The translations under genes and the position numbers were made by a program. From positions 1,674,001 through 1,738,000 of the forward strand of contig CAVPZC010000002.1 of assembly GCA_963710175.1 (NCBI GenBank): a stretch of 64,000 nucleotides of DNA, in the 5' to 3' direction. How positions within the stretch are numbered: the first letter of the stretch is position 1; every line of letters begins with the position of its first letter. The DNA is from Phormidesmis sp963710175 (lineage in GTDB: Bacteria; Cyanobacteriota; Cyanobacteriia; Phormidesmidales; Phormidesmidaceae). The notes under the pieces were generated by a model that did not search any database, was not told where the DNA came from, and saw only the letters and a list, made by a program, of their open reading frames with translations. This document shows positions 43,615 through 52,604 of this stretch, piece by piece.

Positions 43615-44529
43615 CTAACGGGTTAGCGCCTTGAGAAACAGCGCGACCTGCGGGCTGACCAAATCAAGTAGCTGAGACACATCGTCTACGGTGTCATAAG
43701 CGGTATTCCACTGAAGAGAGAGCGCTGCTAGAGGCTCGCCCTGGTAGACAATCGACGTGACGACATGGCACTCAGTGTCACTGGCATAGAGCGCATCGTC
43801 AGCCTGTTCTTGCTGAGACTGGCGGGCAGACTGGATATTGATAGCTGATTGGGTAGCGTTAGTAGCGATCACCTCTTTTACTAAACCGTTAGTAGCAACA
43901 GCAGCTGCCTCTACCGAGCCATAGCAGCCACTGCCCTGATCACCTGTCAATAGCAGCGTGCAGGCATCTGCTGCCAAAATCTGACCAAAGCTATCTGCTA
44001 AAAACTTCACCGCGTCGTTGGCTGTCATGGACTGAGCCGCCAGCTGACCCACTGCGACCATCAGCTTGGTCTGCTTTTCAGCCCGGTGCAGCTCTTCGCT
44101 CTGACGCTTGAGCAAGTCGTAGGTTTCTGAAGCGCGCTCTACCACATGCTTAAGTTCGTCAGGATCCCAGGGTTTGGTGATGTAGCGGTATACCTGCCCG
44201 GCATTAATCGCTTCTACCAGGTCTTCAACATCGGTAAAGCCAGTGAGAATAATCCGAACAGTATCTGGAAATTCAGGCACCGTTTTACTCAGAAATTCGG
44301 TTCCCTTCATCTCTGGCATTCGCTGATCAGAAATAATTACAGCAACTTCGCCCTCGCTGGAGAGTACCTTCAGAGCCTCTACGCCGCTCTCTGCTCGCAG
44401 TACCTGGAAGCTGCGCCGAAAAGTGCGATACAGCAAGTCCAAATTGTCAGGTTCATCATCGACAACGAGCATCCGTGGCTTTTTAGAAGGTTTGTAGCTA
44501 GCTGGGGTGAGGGGACTGATGTTACTCAT
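43615..44529 (-). CDS. Response regulator with C-terminal GAF-like domain
   Basis: The N-terminal receiver domain (about residues 20-140) has the acidic pair in MLVVDDEPDN, the phospho-acceptor Asp in VIISDQRMPEM and the Lys in YITKPWD. The C-terminal half (about 160-304) looks like a GAF domain (VGQLAAQSMTANDAVKFLAD, then ILAADACTLLLTG). No output enzyme or DNA-binding domain is seen, so it may act through protein contacts. I start at ATG 44529. Confidence 0.82.
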   Translation of the reverse strand: MSNISPLTPASYKPSKKPRMLVVDDEPDNLDLLYRTFRRSFQVLRAESGVEALKVLSSEGEVAVIISDQRMPEMKGTEFLSKTVPEFPDTVRIILTGFTDVEDLVEAINAGQVYRYITKPWDPDELKHVVERASETYDLLKRQSEELHRAEKQTKLMVAVGQLAAQSMTANDAVKFLADSFGQILAADACTLLLTGDQGSGCYGSVEAAAVATNGLVKEVIATNATQSAINIQSARQSQQEQADDALYASDTECHVVTSIVYQGEPLAALSLQWNTAYDTVDDVSQLLDLVSPQVALFLKALTR

Positions 44530-44683
44530 GAGTGAAGGCTCTTTGAGAGGAAGTATGTGCAATAGGGTGGCTTACAGGCAGGCGAATTCTCTCTCCAGTA
44601 AACCCTGAGCCCGATTAAAAGTAACTTCGGTAGTCACTGGTATTTCTAGTGTCTGGCTGATGCTTGGTCAGGGTTTGCCTAGT

Positions 44684-45052
44684 TCAGCTATTTACTTGCA
44701 GCAGCTCTACTACGTTGCCATCTGGGTCTTTTACAAACAGCGCAGCTCGCCCGGATGAGCTCATCTGAAAAGGAATAGCCTGTTCGCTGAGAGAGTGCCT
44801 GACCGTCTCTAGATCTGAAATGGCAAAGGTGATGTGGGGATGCCTGCCCCATTTTTCTTCTCTGGCCGGCTGACCGGCACATTCGCTGACAATCAGATGC
44901 AGCTGGAAATCGCCGACCTGGTACCAGGTGCCTGCAAAAGCCAGCGATCGCGCCACCTTCTCTAGCCCAATCACTTGCGTATAAAAGGCTTCTGCCTGAG
45001 CCAGATCGCTGACCTGCACGGCAACATGCAGCGGATACAAAATATCGGCCAT
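44684..45052 (-). CDS. VOC family protein (glyoxalase/dioxygenase-like)
   Basis: This 122-residue protein has the vicinal-oxygen-chelate repeat: LHVAVQVSDLAQAEAFYTQV with the first metal-ligand His, HPHITFAISDLETVRHSL and the C-terminal VKDPDGNVVELLQV with a Glu ligand. A metal-dependent lyase or dioxygenase role is likely, but the substrate is open. Confidence 0.85.
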   Translation of the reverse strand: MADILYPLHVAVQVSDLAQAEAFYTQVIGLEKVARSLAFAGTWYQVGDFQLHLIVSECAGQPAREEKWGRHPHITFAISDLETVRHSLSEQAIPFQMSSSGRAALFVKDPDGNVVELLQVNS

Positions 45053-45157
45053 GGTGTTTAAATTTTTGCTATCGAATTTACTTTATTATCTACGGGATGA
45101 CGGTCCGTAGAGTACTGTGTTTGCCTAATAGACCGTTGTGGTAACCGATCTCTGTGT

Positions 45158-46114
45158 ATGAAATTATTGATCTTACTAGGGGCGATCGCCGCTGCCGTGC
45201 TGATTGCTGAGATAGGTCTCCGGCTGGGCTTCGGCTTTGGCAGTCCGCCCCTCTATATAGCCGATGAGCAGATTGGGTATCAGCTAGCGCCCAATCAGCA
45301 GGTGCGGCGCTTCGGCAACCGCATCCAAATCAATGAATACTCTATGCGGTCGGCGGCTATCTCCCCATTGCCAGCTGCCGGTACCCTGAGGCTGTTTTTG
45401 CTGGGCGACTCGCTAGCCAATGGCAACTGGTGGACCGATCAGCCCGATATTCTCTCAGCGCTGATTGCCCGTCACCTGCAAGAGGCTCTGCCCAAGGGCT
45501 ACAGCCAGGTAGAGGCGCTCAATGCTTCTGCAAATTCTTGGGGGCCGCGCAATCAGCGGGCTTACTTGCAGCGCTACGGAACATTTGGCTCGGCAGTGCT
45601 GGTGCTGCTGCTCAATACCGACGATCTGTTTGGCACGCAGCCCACACCTCTGCCGGTGGGACGCGATCGCAACTACCCCGATCATAAGCCGCCGCTGGCT
45701 TTAGCAGAAGTGTTCAGCCGCTATCTGCAAAAACAGTCAGCCATTCCTGGCCTTAAAGAAATTCAGTCTGAAGGGGGCGATCGCGTTGGCAAAAACCTCG
45801 AAGCGATTGACAGCATTTATCAGCAGGTGACTGCTGACGGCGGTCAGTTTGTCTTAGTGCTTTCACCACTCAAGCGTGAGCTGCCCGGCCCCCGAGATTA
45901 CGAACTGGTCGCCCGGCAGCGCTTGAAAGACTGGACAATGACCGAGAATGTCCATTACCTGGACCTGTTGACAACCTTTCAGCAGCATTCTGCGCCTGAA
46001 AGCCTGTACCGGGATCATATTCATCTGAGTCCGGTGGGGAATGAGCTGGTGAGCGGGGCGATCGCCAAAATGATCACCACCGCACCGCCCCAGCAGCAGC
46101 CTCAGCTACAGTAG
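45158..46114 (+). CDS. SGNH/GDSL-type hydrolase with membrane anchor
   Basis: This 318-residue protein starts with a hydrophobic segment (residues about 2-22) and has the SGNH blocks: LFLLGDSLANG with the catalytic Ser near residue 90, and LYRDHIHLSPVGNELVS with the catalytic Asp-x-x-His near 289. It probably deacylates or de-esterifies an envelope substrate. It is convergent with the next gene by only 2 bp. Confidence 0.82.
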   Translation: MKLLILLGAIAAAVLIAEIGLRLGFGFGSPPLYIADEQIGYQLAPNQQVRRFGNRIQINEYSMRSAAISPLPAAGTLRLFLLGDSLANGNWWTDQPDILSALIARHLQEALPKGYSQVEALNASANSWGPRNQRAYLQRYGTFGSAVLVLLLNTDDLFGTQPTPLPVGRDRNYPDHKPPLALAEVFSRYLQKQSAIPGLKEIQSEGGDRVGKNLEAIDSIYQQVTADGGQFVLVLSPLKRELPGPRDYELVARQRLKDWTMTENVHYLDLLTTFQQHSAPESLYRDHIHLSPVGNELVSGAIAKMITTAPPQQQPQLQ

Positions 46115-46116
46115 AA

Positions 46117-47202
46117 TCACCCAACCGCTGCCGCCGTCATCGGCTCCAGCACCAAGCGCAGCTCATCTTGAGACTTCCATACCTGTCCGTCTAGCGCCAT
46201 TTGCTCGATTACGCTAGCCAAGCGCAGCGCTTTGAGGGCCTGCTCTCCCCCTACAGAAGGCTGGTTCCCCCCCCGCACGCATTGCACAAAGTGCTCTAGC
46301 TCGGCATGTAGCGGCTCAGTATTGCTGGTGTACACCTGCTCAATCAGCCCATCCTGCCGGTAGAGAACTTGGCCATAGTCAGCCATGCAGTTCTCCTTTG
46401 TCTGCCGGTGGATCAAAATCTTATTGTTCAAAAAATCAGCTTCCGTCAGCGAATTATGACAGTGGGCCGAGATCGTTCTAATTTTGCGGTGAGTCACCTT
46501 ACTCGCAGTGACCGTGGCGACAATTCCATTGGCAAACCCCAACGTCGCCGTCACATAGTCCAGATAGGATGAATCAGTACCTCTACTACCGCTAGCCGTG
46601 AGCTTAACAACCGGCGAAACCGCCAGCTCTAGGATCAAATCAATATCGTGAATCATCAGATCTAGCACGACTGACACATCGTTAGCCCGCTTAGAATAAG
46701 GGCTCATCCGCCGCGCTTCTAGTGCTAGCACATCTTCTGTTTTCAGCACGTTGTGCAGTTCTTTAAACGCCGGATTAAACCGCTCAATGTGACCCACCTG
46801 TAAAATGCAGTTCAGATCTGCCGCCGCATTGACCAGCGACTCAGCTTCAGCAATGCTAGCGGCAATAGGTTTTTCAATCAGGACATGTACACCTGCTCTC
46901 AAGCAGGTCATACCGACCGAGTGATGAAGGCGAGTCGGCACAGCTACACACACCGCATCTACATACTTCAGCAGCTTTTGATATTCCTCAAAGTAGTGAA
47001 CCTGATATTTGCTGGCTGTTTCTATACCCAGCTCCGCGTTGACATCAGAGACACCTACAAGCTGCACATCTTTGAGCCTAGAGAGGACTCGGGCGTGATG
47101 CTGGCCCATATTACCAACCCCAATCACCCCAATTTTGATGGGTTCAGGTCGATTTCGGCTATAGGGCCTAGCGTCAGCTAGCAGTAAAGATTGGCTTTGC
47201 AC
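46117..47202 (-). CDS. Gfo/Idh/MocA family oxidoreductase
   Basis: This 361-residue NAD(P)-dependent sugar oxidoreductase has the Rossmann motif IKIGVIGVGNMGQHHARVL near residue 22, the EKPIAAS motif near 112 and HIERFNPAFKEL near 140. It probably acts on a nucleotide sugar or its derivative. I chose the GTG at 47202 because GAGAGG lies 9 bases before it; an upstream TTG at 47223 is a weaker choice. Confidence 0.84.
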   Translation of the reverse strand: MQSQSLLLADARPYSRNRPEPIKIGVIGVGNMGQHHARVLSRLKDVQLVGVSDVNAELGIETASKYQVHYFEEYQKLLKYVDAVCVAVPTRLHHSVGMTCLRAGVHVLIEKPIAASIAEAESLVNAAADLNCILQVGHIERFNPAFKELHNVLKTEDVLALEARRMSPYSKRANDVSVVLDLMIHDIDLILELAVSPVVKLTASGSRGTDSSYLDYVTATLGFANGIVATVTASKVTHRKIRTISAHCHNSLTEADFLNNKILIHRQTKENCMADYGQVLYRQDGLIEQVYTSNTEPLHAELEHFVQCVRGGNQPSVGGEQALKALRLASVIEQMALDGQVWKSQDELRLVLEPMTAAAVG

Positions 47203-47223
47203 GTTATCACACCTCTCTAACAA

Positions 47224-47560
47224 TAGAACCGCGGCACGACCGTATGCTGCCAGCAGCCAGACTTAATAGGTTGAGCTTAGATGGGCAGCCCAGATAATTT
47301 GGCCCAGATTTTGATGCCTAACATCTCGATATCATTCAATGCCACCAGGACTAGCAGGCATACCGCTGGGAACTGACGCTATGTAAACAGTACTATAGAA
47401 ATCCTAATAAATGTGACGGGTGTTGGCCGCCCCTACAGGGCTGATCGCGCTGAATCAAAACCTGTTTGAAGCATCTGTTGGCAGTAAAACTTTGATGACA
47501 TCGCAGTGTTAGGGCCAATGTGCCAATTTAAGGGCTGCCCTTCTCCCGCTCTGAGCTGAG
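47224..47560. other. Intergenic region, nothing identified
   Basis: This 337-bp gap between an oxidoreductase and a CNNM-type gene, both on the minus strand, holds no plausible gene. A small hairpin AAGGGCTGCCCTT lies near 47530. I see no RNA gene or repeat related to the other repeats in the window. The promoter of the oxidoreductase gene should be at its left end. Confidence 0.5.
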
Positions 47561-49039
47561 CTACTTTTGCTTCTGGCGCAGCTGGCTATTTCTATCGGAC
47601 ATAGGCTTGTCAGCAGCCTTTCTGACCGTGGCTGGAGTAGAGGCGTTAGTTAGCGTCAGCGCTTGGCTCGGCCTACGGATTTGCACTTTGCACAACTTCG
47701 GCCCTTCCATAGCAGTCACTGTAAATTCTAAATCTCGGTAGATGAGCTGCTCATTGACCTGAGGAATTTTTTGCATTTCAAAGATGACAAATCCTCCCAA
47801 CGTTAGATACTCGTCACTAGTCGGCAGTGCCAGCGACAGCCGCTCATTGACATCTTCTAAATCGGTTTGGGCCGGGAAGACAATGGTGTAGCTATCTTTA
47901 GCGATAATCTGTGCTTCTGGGGACGTATTGTCAATGTCACCGATGATTTCAGCGGTGATGTCGCGCAGCGTCACCAGACCTTCTGTGCCGCCATATTCAT
48001 CTACGACAATTACCATTTCTCGTGCCGACTGCTGCATTTGGGTGAGCAGTTCATTGAGAGAAAGTGACTCCAGGACGACCCGCGCCGGTAATAGCCAGGG
48101 CGCGATCGCTGTATCCGGTGTAAGTTCACCCTTGGAAAGGGGAGCGGCTAGGTCATTGAAGTGAATAATGCCTAGAACATCGTCTAGCGATTCGCCGATG
48201 ACCGGATAGCGGGAGTGACCTGAGATAACGATTTCATCTAGTAAATCTTGGAAGGTTGCCGTCTGCGGAAGGGCGGCAATGCTGGTACGAGGCACCATAA
48301 TTTCTTCTACAGTAGCGCCTCGAAATTCAAAGACGTTGCTGAGGATTGCCCGCTCTTTTTTTTCTAGCTCTGGAATTTCTGTGGCAGTTGTAATCAGCAG
48401 CCGCAGTTCTTCGGGGGTAACTCTGCCATATTGCCCTGAGCTAGTGTCTTTGATGCCCGCTAGCGATAGCAGCAACCGGGTCGATTGGTTGAGCAGCCAG
48501 ACAAAAGGATTGAGCAGGCGGGCAATAGTCAGGCTTGGTGGGCCTAGGATGCGAGCGAGCTGTTCTGCATAAATCAGGGCAACTGACTTGGGGCACAGTT
48601 CACCGAGCACAATCTGTAAATAGGCCAGGAGCAAAAAGGCGATGGGAAGGGCGGCTGAGTGCGATAGAAACTGGGCGGTGGCCGCAGAGACCGGTAGCCG
48701 GCTGAGCCAATGCTTAATTAGCGCGGCCATGGTGTGTTCGCCTATCCAGCCGAGGGCCAGGCTAGAAAGGGTAATGCCCAGCTGAGTCGTAGAGAGCAGT
48801 CTGCTGAGCTTGCGCTGCAATTTTTGCACGGTCTGAGCCTGCATGTCGCCAGCCGAGACCAGTTGATTAATGCGCGATCGCCGCACCGATACAATCGAAA
48901 ATTCTACCGTGACAAAAAAGGCATTGAGCCCGATTAAGGTCACTACCGACAGGATTCGTGCGGCTATCTCTGGCCCGGTCAACGGCGGGGCAGCAATGAG
49001 CAATGAACCGGGTACAGCGGTATTGAGAGTAACGGGCAA
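47561..49039 (-). CDS. CNNM/CorC-type transporter (DUF21-CBS-CorC_HlyC)
   Basis: This 492-residue protein has an N-terminal CNNM (DUF21) membrane domain (about residues 25-205, four hydrophobic segments, with NAFFVTVEFSIVSVRRSRI), a CBS pair (about 215-345, with MVPRTSIAALP and VVDEYGGTEGLVTLRDI) and a C-terminal CorC_HlyC domain. The family is linked to Mg2+/Co2+ homeostasis. The start codon would be TTG, so the first residues are uncertain. Confidence 0.85.
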   Translation of the reverse strand: MPVTLNTAVPGSLLIAAPPLTGPEIAARILSVVTLIGLNAFFVTVEFSIVSVRRSRINQLVSAGDMQAQTVQKLQRKLSRLLSTTQLGITLSSLALGWIGEHTMAALIKHWLSRLPVSAATAQFLSHSAALPIAFLLLAYLQIVLGELCPKSVALIYAEQLARILGPPSLTIARLLNPFVWLLNQSTRLLLSLAGIKDTSSGQYGRVTPEELRLLITTATEIPELEKKERAILSNVFEFRGATVEEIMVPRTSIAALPQTATFQDLLDEIVISGHSRYPVIGESLDDVLGIIHFNDLAAPLSKGELTPDTAIAPWLLPARVVLESLSLNELLTQMQQSAREMVIVVDEYGGTEGLVTLRDITAEIIGDIDNTSPEAQIIAKDSYTIVFPAQTDLEDVNERLSLALPTSDEYLTLGGFVIFEMQKIPQVNEQLIYRDLEFTVTAMEGPKLCKVQIRRPSQALTLTNASTPATVRKAADKPMSDRNSQLRQKQK

Positions 49040-49142
49040 GGTAATAGCTAGCAGAACAACCTCAGCGTTAGCAAAATTATCAGCAATAGACCGGCAGCTA
49101 TAGCGGAATTCCGGTGCCTTGGCCTGTTTGTCCGCTCATTAC

Positions 49143-49190
49143 CTGCGCACTGGCCGACCGCGCACTGGTCGACCGCGCACTGGCTGACCG
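49143..49190. repeat. 15-bp tandem repeat
   Basis: Three 15-bp units resembling GCGCACTGGCCGACC, followed by a partial one, lie in the spacer between the CNNM gene and the small gene ending at 49199. Read on the minus strand they would encode repeated QCAVx. I consider this a simple repeat rather than coding. Confidence 0.6.
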
Positions 49191-49198
49191 CACACTGT

Positions 49199-49447
49199 TT
49201 AATTGCCGCTGTCGATGCGAGTTTCGACATCTTTGATAATTTCGTTTTCATCTAACAGCACCAGTTCGTGATGCTTTTCGCCGCTCCGGTTAGCCGCCGC
49301 CGCGTTAGAAGGGCGGGTCTCAGGCTGCCGAACGCCCGTCAGCGCCTGTCTGCCCAATGCGTACCCCCAAGAAGAACTCACAATGCCCGCGCCACACATC
49401 AGCGTCAGCAAAATCAATGTAAAGGCGACAGCTGGATTGATTCTCAT
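49199..49447 (-). CDS. Small hypothetical membrane-anchored protein
   Basis: This 82-residue protein has one N-terminal hydrophobic segment (about residues 8-30) and a charged, Ala/Asn-rich tail. I recognise no family. It is upstream of the CNNM gene on the same strand and could be co-transcribed. It starts at an ATG with no strong ribosome site. Confidence 0.5.
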   Translation of the reverse strand: MRINPAVAFTLILLTLMCGAGIVSSSWGYALGRQALTGVRQPETRPSNAAAANRSGEKHHELVLLDENEIIKDVETRIDSGN

Positions 49448-49597
49448 AGCAAAAACGGCGTAGTATTCTGGGAGTCTACCCGATCTTGACCTGGTTTAAT
49501 GCGGCTTTTTTGGCAAAGTCCGACTTGATAAAGTTTGGCTTAATGTAGTAAGCCTTGTGTAGATGATAAACCGAGCAAGATAGTATAGTAGCAACGA

Positions 49598-49670
49598 CCA
49601 GGGTTGGCCGAGCGGATTAGGCAGCGAACTCATAATTCGCCCCAGGCAGGTTCAACTCCTGCACCCTGGA
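49598..49670 (+). tRNA. tRNA with CAU anticodon (Ile2 or elongator Met)
   Basis: The sequence folds as a complete tRNA: acceptor CCAGGGT and ACCCTGG, D-stem GCC/GGC, anticodon stem GCGAA/TTCGC with loop CTCATAA (anticodon CAT), T-stem GCAGG/CCTGC with loop TTCAACT, discriminator A at 49670. The CCA end is not encoded. The first pair is C-G, so it is not an initiator tRNA. The loop and D-arm resemble plastid tRNA-Ile(CAU), so Ile2 with lysidine is my first choice; elongator Met remains possible. Confidence 0.9.
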
Positions 49671-49712
49671 TTCTTTCTTTAGCTGGGCCTAAGATTGGGT
49701 TCTTCTAAGCTA

Positions 49713-49776
49713 AACACCAAATCAAAGGAACACCAAATCAAAGGAGGGATGCACTCGCTTGAGCCATCCCTCCTTT
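49713..49776. repeat. Tandem 16-bp repeat and 12-bp stem downstream of the tRNA
   Basis: AACACCAAATCAAAGG occurs twice in tandem (49713-49728 and 49729-49744). The second copy runs into a perfect 12-bp stem (AAAGGAGGGATG at 49740-49751, complement at 49765-49776, 13-nt loop). The stem lies 69 bp before the stop of the following minus-strand gene and could stop transcription from either side, but it has no clear U-tract. Confidence 0.55.
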
Positions 49777-49845
49777 GGTTCGATGTTTAATGAGTTTTTT
49801 GATGAAATGGACGGGAGCTGTGATCGCTCACCGGCCTGCGATCGC

Positions 49846-50280
49846 TCACCGACGAGGTAACGGTTCAAAATTGAGCTCGCTACCCGTAACCCGACTGCCA
49901 AACTGCGAAGCTGGCAGCAGCTGCACTGAGGTGGTGTAAGGATTAGGCAGGTCAGGTACGCGCACAGTTGCGGTATTTTGGTTCTGTAGTATCAGCAGCG
50001 CTTCGTAGGCTTCTGATATCGCTGCTGAATCTCGGCTAATCCGCTGGTCTGGAAAGCCGCCAATCCCGGTGATAAATTCTAGCTGACGAAAAGTCGAGCG
50101 CCGAGCGTAGTAGTCGCCTGAGCGATTCTCAGAAATATTTTCCATTGCGTCTAAAACCGTTTCAGGCTCTTGTGCGTTAGCAGTAGGTGCAAAGGCTGTA
50201 GCGGTGGCGATCGCCCCAGCAACACCCAAAAGACCGCCGATTGCCATACCCCTAAACCCAATAGCCATGCCGATAGCCAT
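49846..50280 (-). CDS. Hypothetical secreted protein
   Basis: This 144-residue protein has a signal peptide with cleavage near ANAQE (about residue 37), preceded by repeated MAIG units. The mature part is soluble and has RRSTFRQLEFITGIGGFPDQ. No family is recognised. I chose the ATG at 50280 because GAGGAG precedes it; a TTG three codons upstream is too close to that site. It is divergent from pyrE. Confidence 0.6.
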   Translation of the reverse strand: MAIGMAIGFRGMAIGGLLGVAGAIATATAFAPTANAQEPETVLDAMENISENRSGDYYARRSTFRQLEFITGIGGFPDQRISRDSAAISEAYEALLILQNQNTATVRVPDLPNPYTTSVQLLPASQFGSRVTGSELNFEPLPRR

Positions 50281-50417
50281 GCTGATCAACTCTCCTCAAA
50301 AAGTGGCTTTGAACCTGCTCTTTTATAATACCCATCTAAAAAAATAATCTTGACACCCGCCATCAGACTATCTGGCCCTCAAACGTTTCAGCTCCAATTT
50401 CCTCAACTTCAAAATCT

Positions 50418-51014
50418 ATGTCAATTTCCCTAACCAATTTGCCGACTGCCGATCTGAGCGCGATTCGTCAGGCCCTGCTGGATTTGATCTGTCAGGTCGC
50501 CTACAAAGAAGGCGACTTCACCCTTTCTTCTGGCAAAAAAAGTGATTACTACATCAACGGCAAGCAGGTGACTCTGCACGCGCAGGGAGGGCTGATGGTA
50601 GCCCGGCTGCTGCTAGATATGCTGCCAGCAGACACCGTGGGCATCGGCGGGCTGACCTTGGGAGCAGACCCGATGGTCAGCGCTATCAGCATTGCCGGCG
50701 CCTATGCAAACCGCCCGGTGACGCCGCTGATTATTCGCAAAGAGGCCAAAGGGCACGGCACTCGCGCCTATATCGAAGGCCCAGAGCTACCGGCAGGCAG
50801 CGCCATTGTCATCATCGAAGACGTTGTGACCACTGGCGCATCCGCCCTGCAAGCAGTAGAGCGACTGCGGCAGGCTGGCTACCAGGTCAATGACGTTCTG
50901 GCCCTGGTAGACCGGCAGCAAGGTGGTCAGGCCCTGTACCAGTCAGAGGGCCTTAACTTTCGGCCTGTTTTCACCATTGCCGAACTTCAAACCCACTGGC
51001 GGGCTCAGCAGTAG
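50418..51014 (+). CDS. pyrE: Orotate phosphoribosyltransferase
   Basis: PyrE makes orotidine 5'-phosphate from orotate and PRPP in pyrimidine synthesis. The 198-residue product has the substrate region FTLSSGKKSDYYINGKQVTL near residue 35 and the PRPP-binding motif VIIEDVVTTGASALQAVERL near residue 134. It ends 1 bp before the convergent Ycf23-like gene. Confidence 0.95.
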   Translation: MSISLTNLPTADLSAIRQALLDLICQVAYKEGDFTLSSGKKSDYYINGKQVTLHAQGGLMVARLLLDMLPADTVGIGGLTLGADPMVSAISIAGAYANRPVTPLIIRKEAKGHGTRAYIEGPELPAGSAIVIIEDVVTTGASALQAVERLRQAGYQVNDVLALVDRQQGGQALYQSEGLNFRPVFTIAELQTHWRAQQ

Positions 51015-51015
51015 A

Positions 51016-51780
51016 TCAGGCTAGTAAGCCAGCGCCAGCTTTTGCAGCTTGCATCGCTTCAACCAGATGACGGACGACAGCAACCATTGCTAGCGGGTCG
51101 TTGAGCTTATTGACCGCTGACCCGACGCCTACGCCTGCGGCCCCAGCGGCGATCGCCATGGGCGCAGTCACATCAGAAATCCCGGAGGCGCAAAGTACAG
51201 GGACAGACACCGCATGAGCAATGGCGTGAGCAGCTGCCAGGGTCGGCGCGGCTTTTTCGATCAGGCCCAGAGTGCCGCTGTGGGTCGGGCTGCTGCTAGT
51301 GCCGCCTTCGGTTTGGATGATGTCTGCGCCAGCGGCGACGAGTTCTTCGGCTAGCTGCACTTGGGCATCGAGCGTGAGAATGTGGGGAACGGTGACCGAT
51401 AGGGTGATGTGGGGGAGCAGCGATCGCGTCTCCTCTGTCAGCGCTAACACTTCAGGCCCTTCAAACCGTCTGCCCCGAGCATAAAAAGCATCAAAGTTGC
51501 CGATCTCAACCAAATCAGCCCCTGCCGCAACTGCTGAGACTAGCAGATGAGGCTCTACTGCCGACACACAAATCGGCAGGTCAATCAGGCTCCGCACCAT
51601 CCGCACCAGATCGGCATCTGCCGCAATATCGACAAATGTTGCGCCGCCCTGCTGAGCAGCTTTCACCACGTCGGCCACATTATCAAAATCTAGATTGGTC
51701 AAGCCGCTGATAATTTTAAGCGCAGAAGCCTGGGCTAAAGCACGCTGAAAGTGAGTCCACTGTGAGCTAGAAAGAGTCAT
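51016..51780 (-). CDS. Ycf23-like protein (DUF561)
   Basis: This 254-residue protein is the DUF561/Ycf23 family, conserved in cyanobacteria and algal plastids. It has a TIM-barrel pattern with SALKIISGLTNLDFDNVADV, VDIAADADLVRM and VEIGNFDAFYARGRRFEG, plus C-terminal VLCASGISDVTAPMAIAAGA. No catalytic function is proven; it resembles phosphate-binding barrels. It is convergent with pyrE. Confidence 0.88.
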   Translation of the reverse strand: MTLSSSQWTHFQRALAQASALKIISGLTNLDFDNVADVVKAAQQGGATFVDIAADADLVRMVRSLIDLPICVSAVEPHLLVSAVAAGADLVEIGNFDAFYARGRRFEGPEVLALTEETRSLLPHITLSVTVPHILTLDAQVQLAEELVAAGADIIQTEGGTSSSPTHSGTLGLIEKAAPTLAAAHAIAHAVSVPVLCASGISDVTAPMAIAAGAAGVGVGSAVNKLNDPLAMVAVVRHLVEAMQAAKAGAGLLA

Positions 51781-51990
51781 AGATTTTTTGGAGTGAGCTT
51801 ATGGGCACCATTTTGCCAGAAAATCATTTTGTCAGAAAATCGTCTGATGGTCGCCATTCCTAAAATCAATAACTAGTCAATTTGGAAATCGATCTAGAAG
51901 CGGACTGTTGCGCTTTGGAGGCTTGTCACTCCCTCTAGCGCGTAGTATCATCAAAGACTGCGAATAAAAATGTAACGATCTGCTAAAACT

Positions 51991-52188
51991 ATGCCAAAGC
52001 TCAAGACTCGCCGCGCTGCCGCCAAACGGTTCCGCCGCAGTGGAAGTGGCAAAATCATGCGCCGCAAAGCCTTCAAAAATCACCTGCTGGAGCACAAAGG
52101 TCAGGATCGCAAGCGCAAGCTCTCTAAGATGACAACGGTACACGAAACCGATGTACCCAACGTAGAGCTGATGATGCCTTATCTGTAA
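51991..52188 (+). CDS. rpmI: 50S ribosomal protein L35
   Basis: This 65-residue, very basic protein has the L35 sequence PKLKTRRAAAKRFRRSGSGK, with KNHLLEHK in the middle. It is followed after 55 bp by rplT, the usual pair. infC, which often precedes them, is not here. The 210-bp region upstream probably holds the promoter and leader; I saw no clear hairpin. Confidence 0.96.
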   Translation: MPKLKTRRAAAKRFRRSGSGKIMRRKAFKNHLLEHKGQDRKRKLSKMTTVHETDVPNVELMMPYL

Positions 52189-52243
52189 GGCTCAATATCA
52201 CAGAAACTAGGTACCAGACAAACTAGACAAGGAAAATTAGATC

Positions 52244-52594
52244 ATGGCACGTGTTAAGCGCGGTAATGTAGCTCGCAAACGCCGCAAGAAAGTTCTTAAG
52301 TTGGCCAAAGGCTTCCGGGGTTCTCACTCCAAGCTATTTCGGATTGCTAACCAGCAGGTAATGAAGGCATTGCGCAATGCCTATCGCGATCGCCGCCGCC
52401 GCAAGCGCGATTTTCGCCGCCTGTGGATTGCTCGCATCAACGCCGCCGCCCGGCTCAATGGCACCACCTACAGCCGCTTGATAGGCGACCTGAAAAAAGC
52501 TGATATTCAGATCAACCGTAAGATGCTGGCCCAAATGGCGGTGCTAGATCCCGGCAGTTTCACGAAGGTAGTAGCGCAAGCTACCGGTCAGTAG
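52244..52594 (+). CDS. rplT: 50S ribosomal protein L20
   Basis: This 116-residue protein is L20: MARVKRGNVARKRRKKVLKL at the start, GFRGSHSKLFRIANQQVMKA, and FRRLWIARINAAARLNG. It is essential for early large-subunit assembly and often represses its own operon. It follows rpmI, and the next gene begins 10 bp after its stop. Confidence 0.97.
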   Translation: MARVKRGNVARKRRKKVLKLAKGFRGSHSKLFRIANQQVMKALRNAYRDRRRRKRDFRRLWIARINAAARLNGTTYSRLIGDLKKADIQINRKMLAQMAVLDPGSFTKVVAQATGQ

Positions 52595-52604
52595 CGGCTA
52601 TTAC

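Noticed and set aside
49048..49251. A 67-codon frame with repeated QCAV units
   Set aside because: It is produced by the 15-bp tandem repeat at 49143-49190 and overlaps the small gene that ends at 49199. No family match or good ribosome site.
331..52400. Many copies of GCGATCGC
   Set aside because: This is the HIP1 octamer, background in most cyanobacteria, and says nothing special about this window beyond the phylum.
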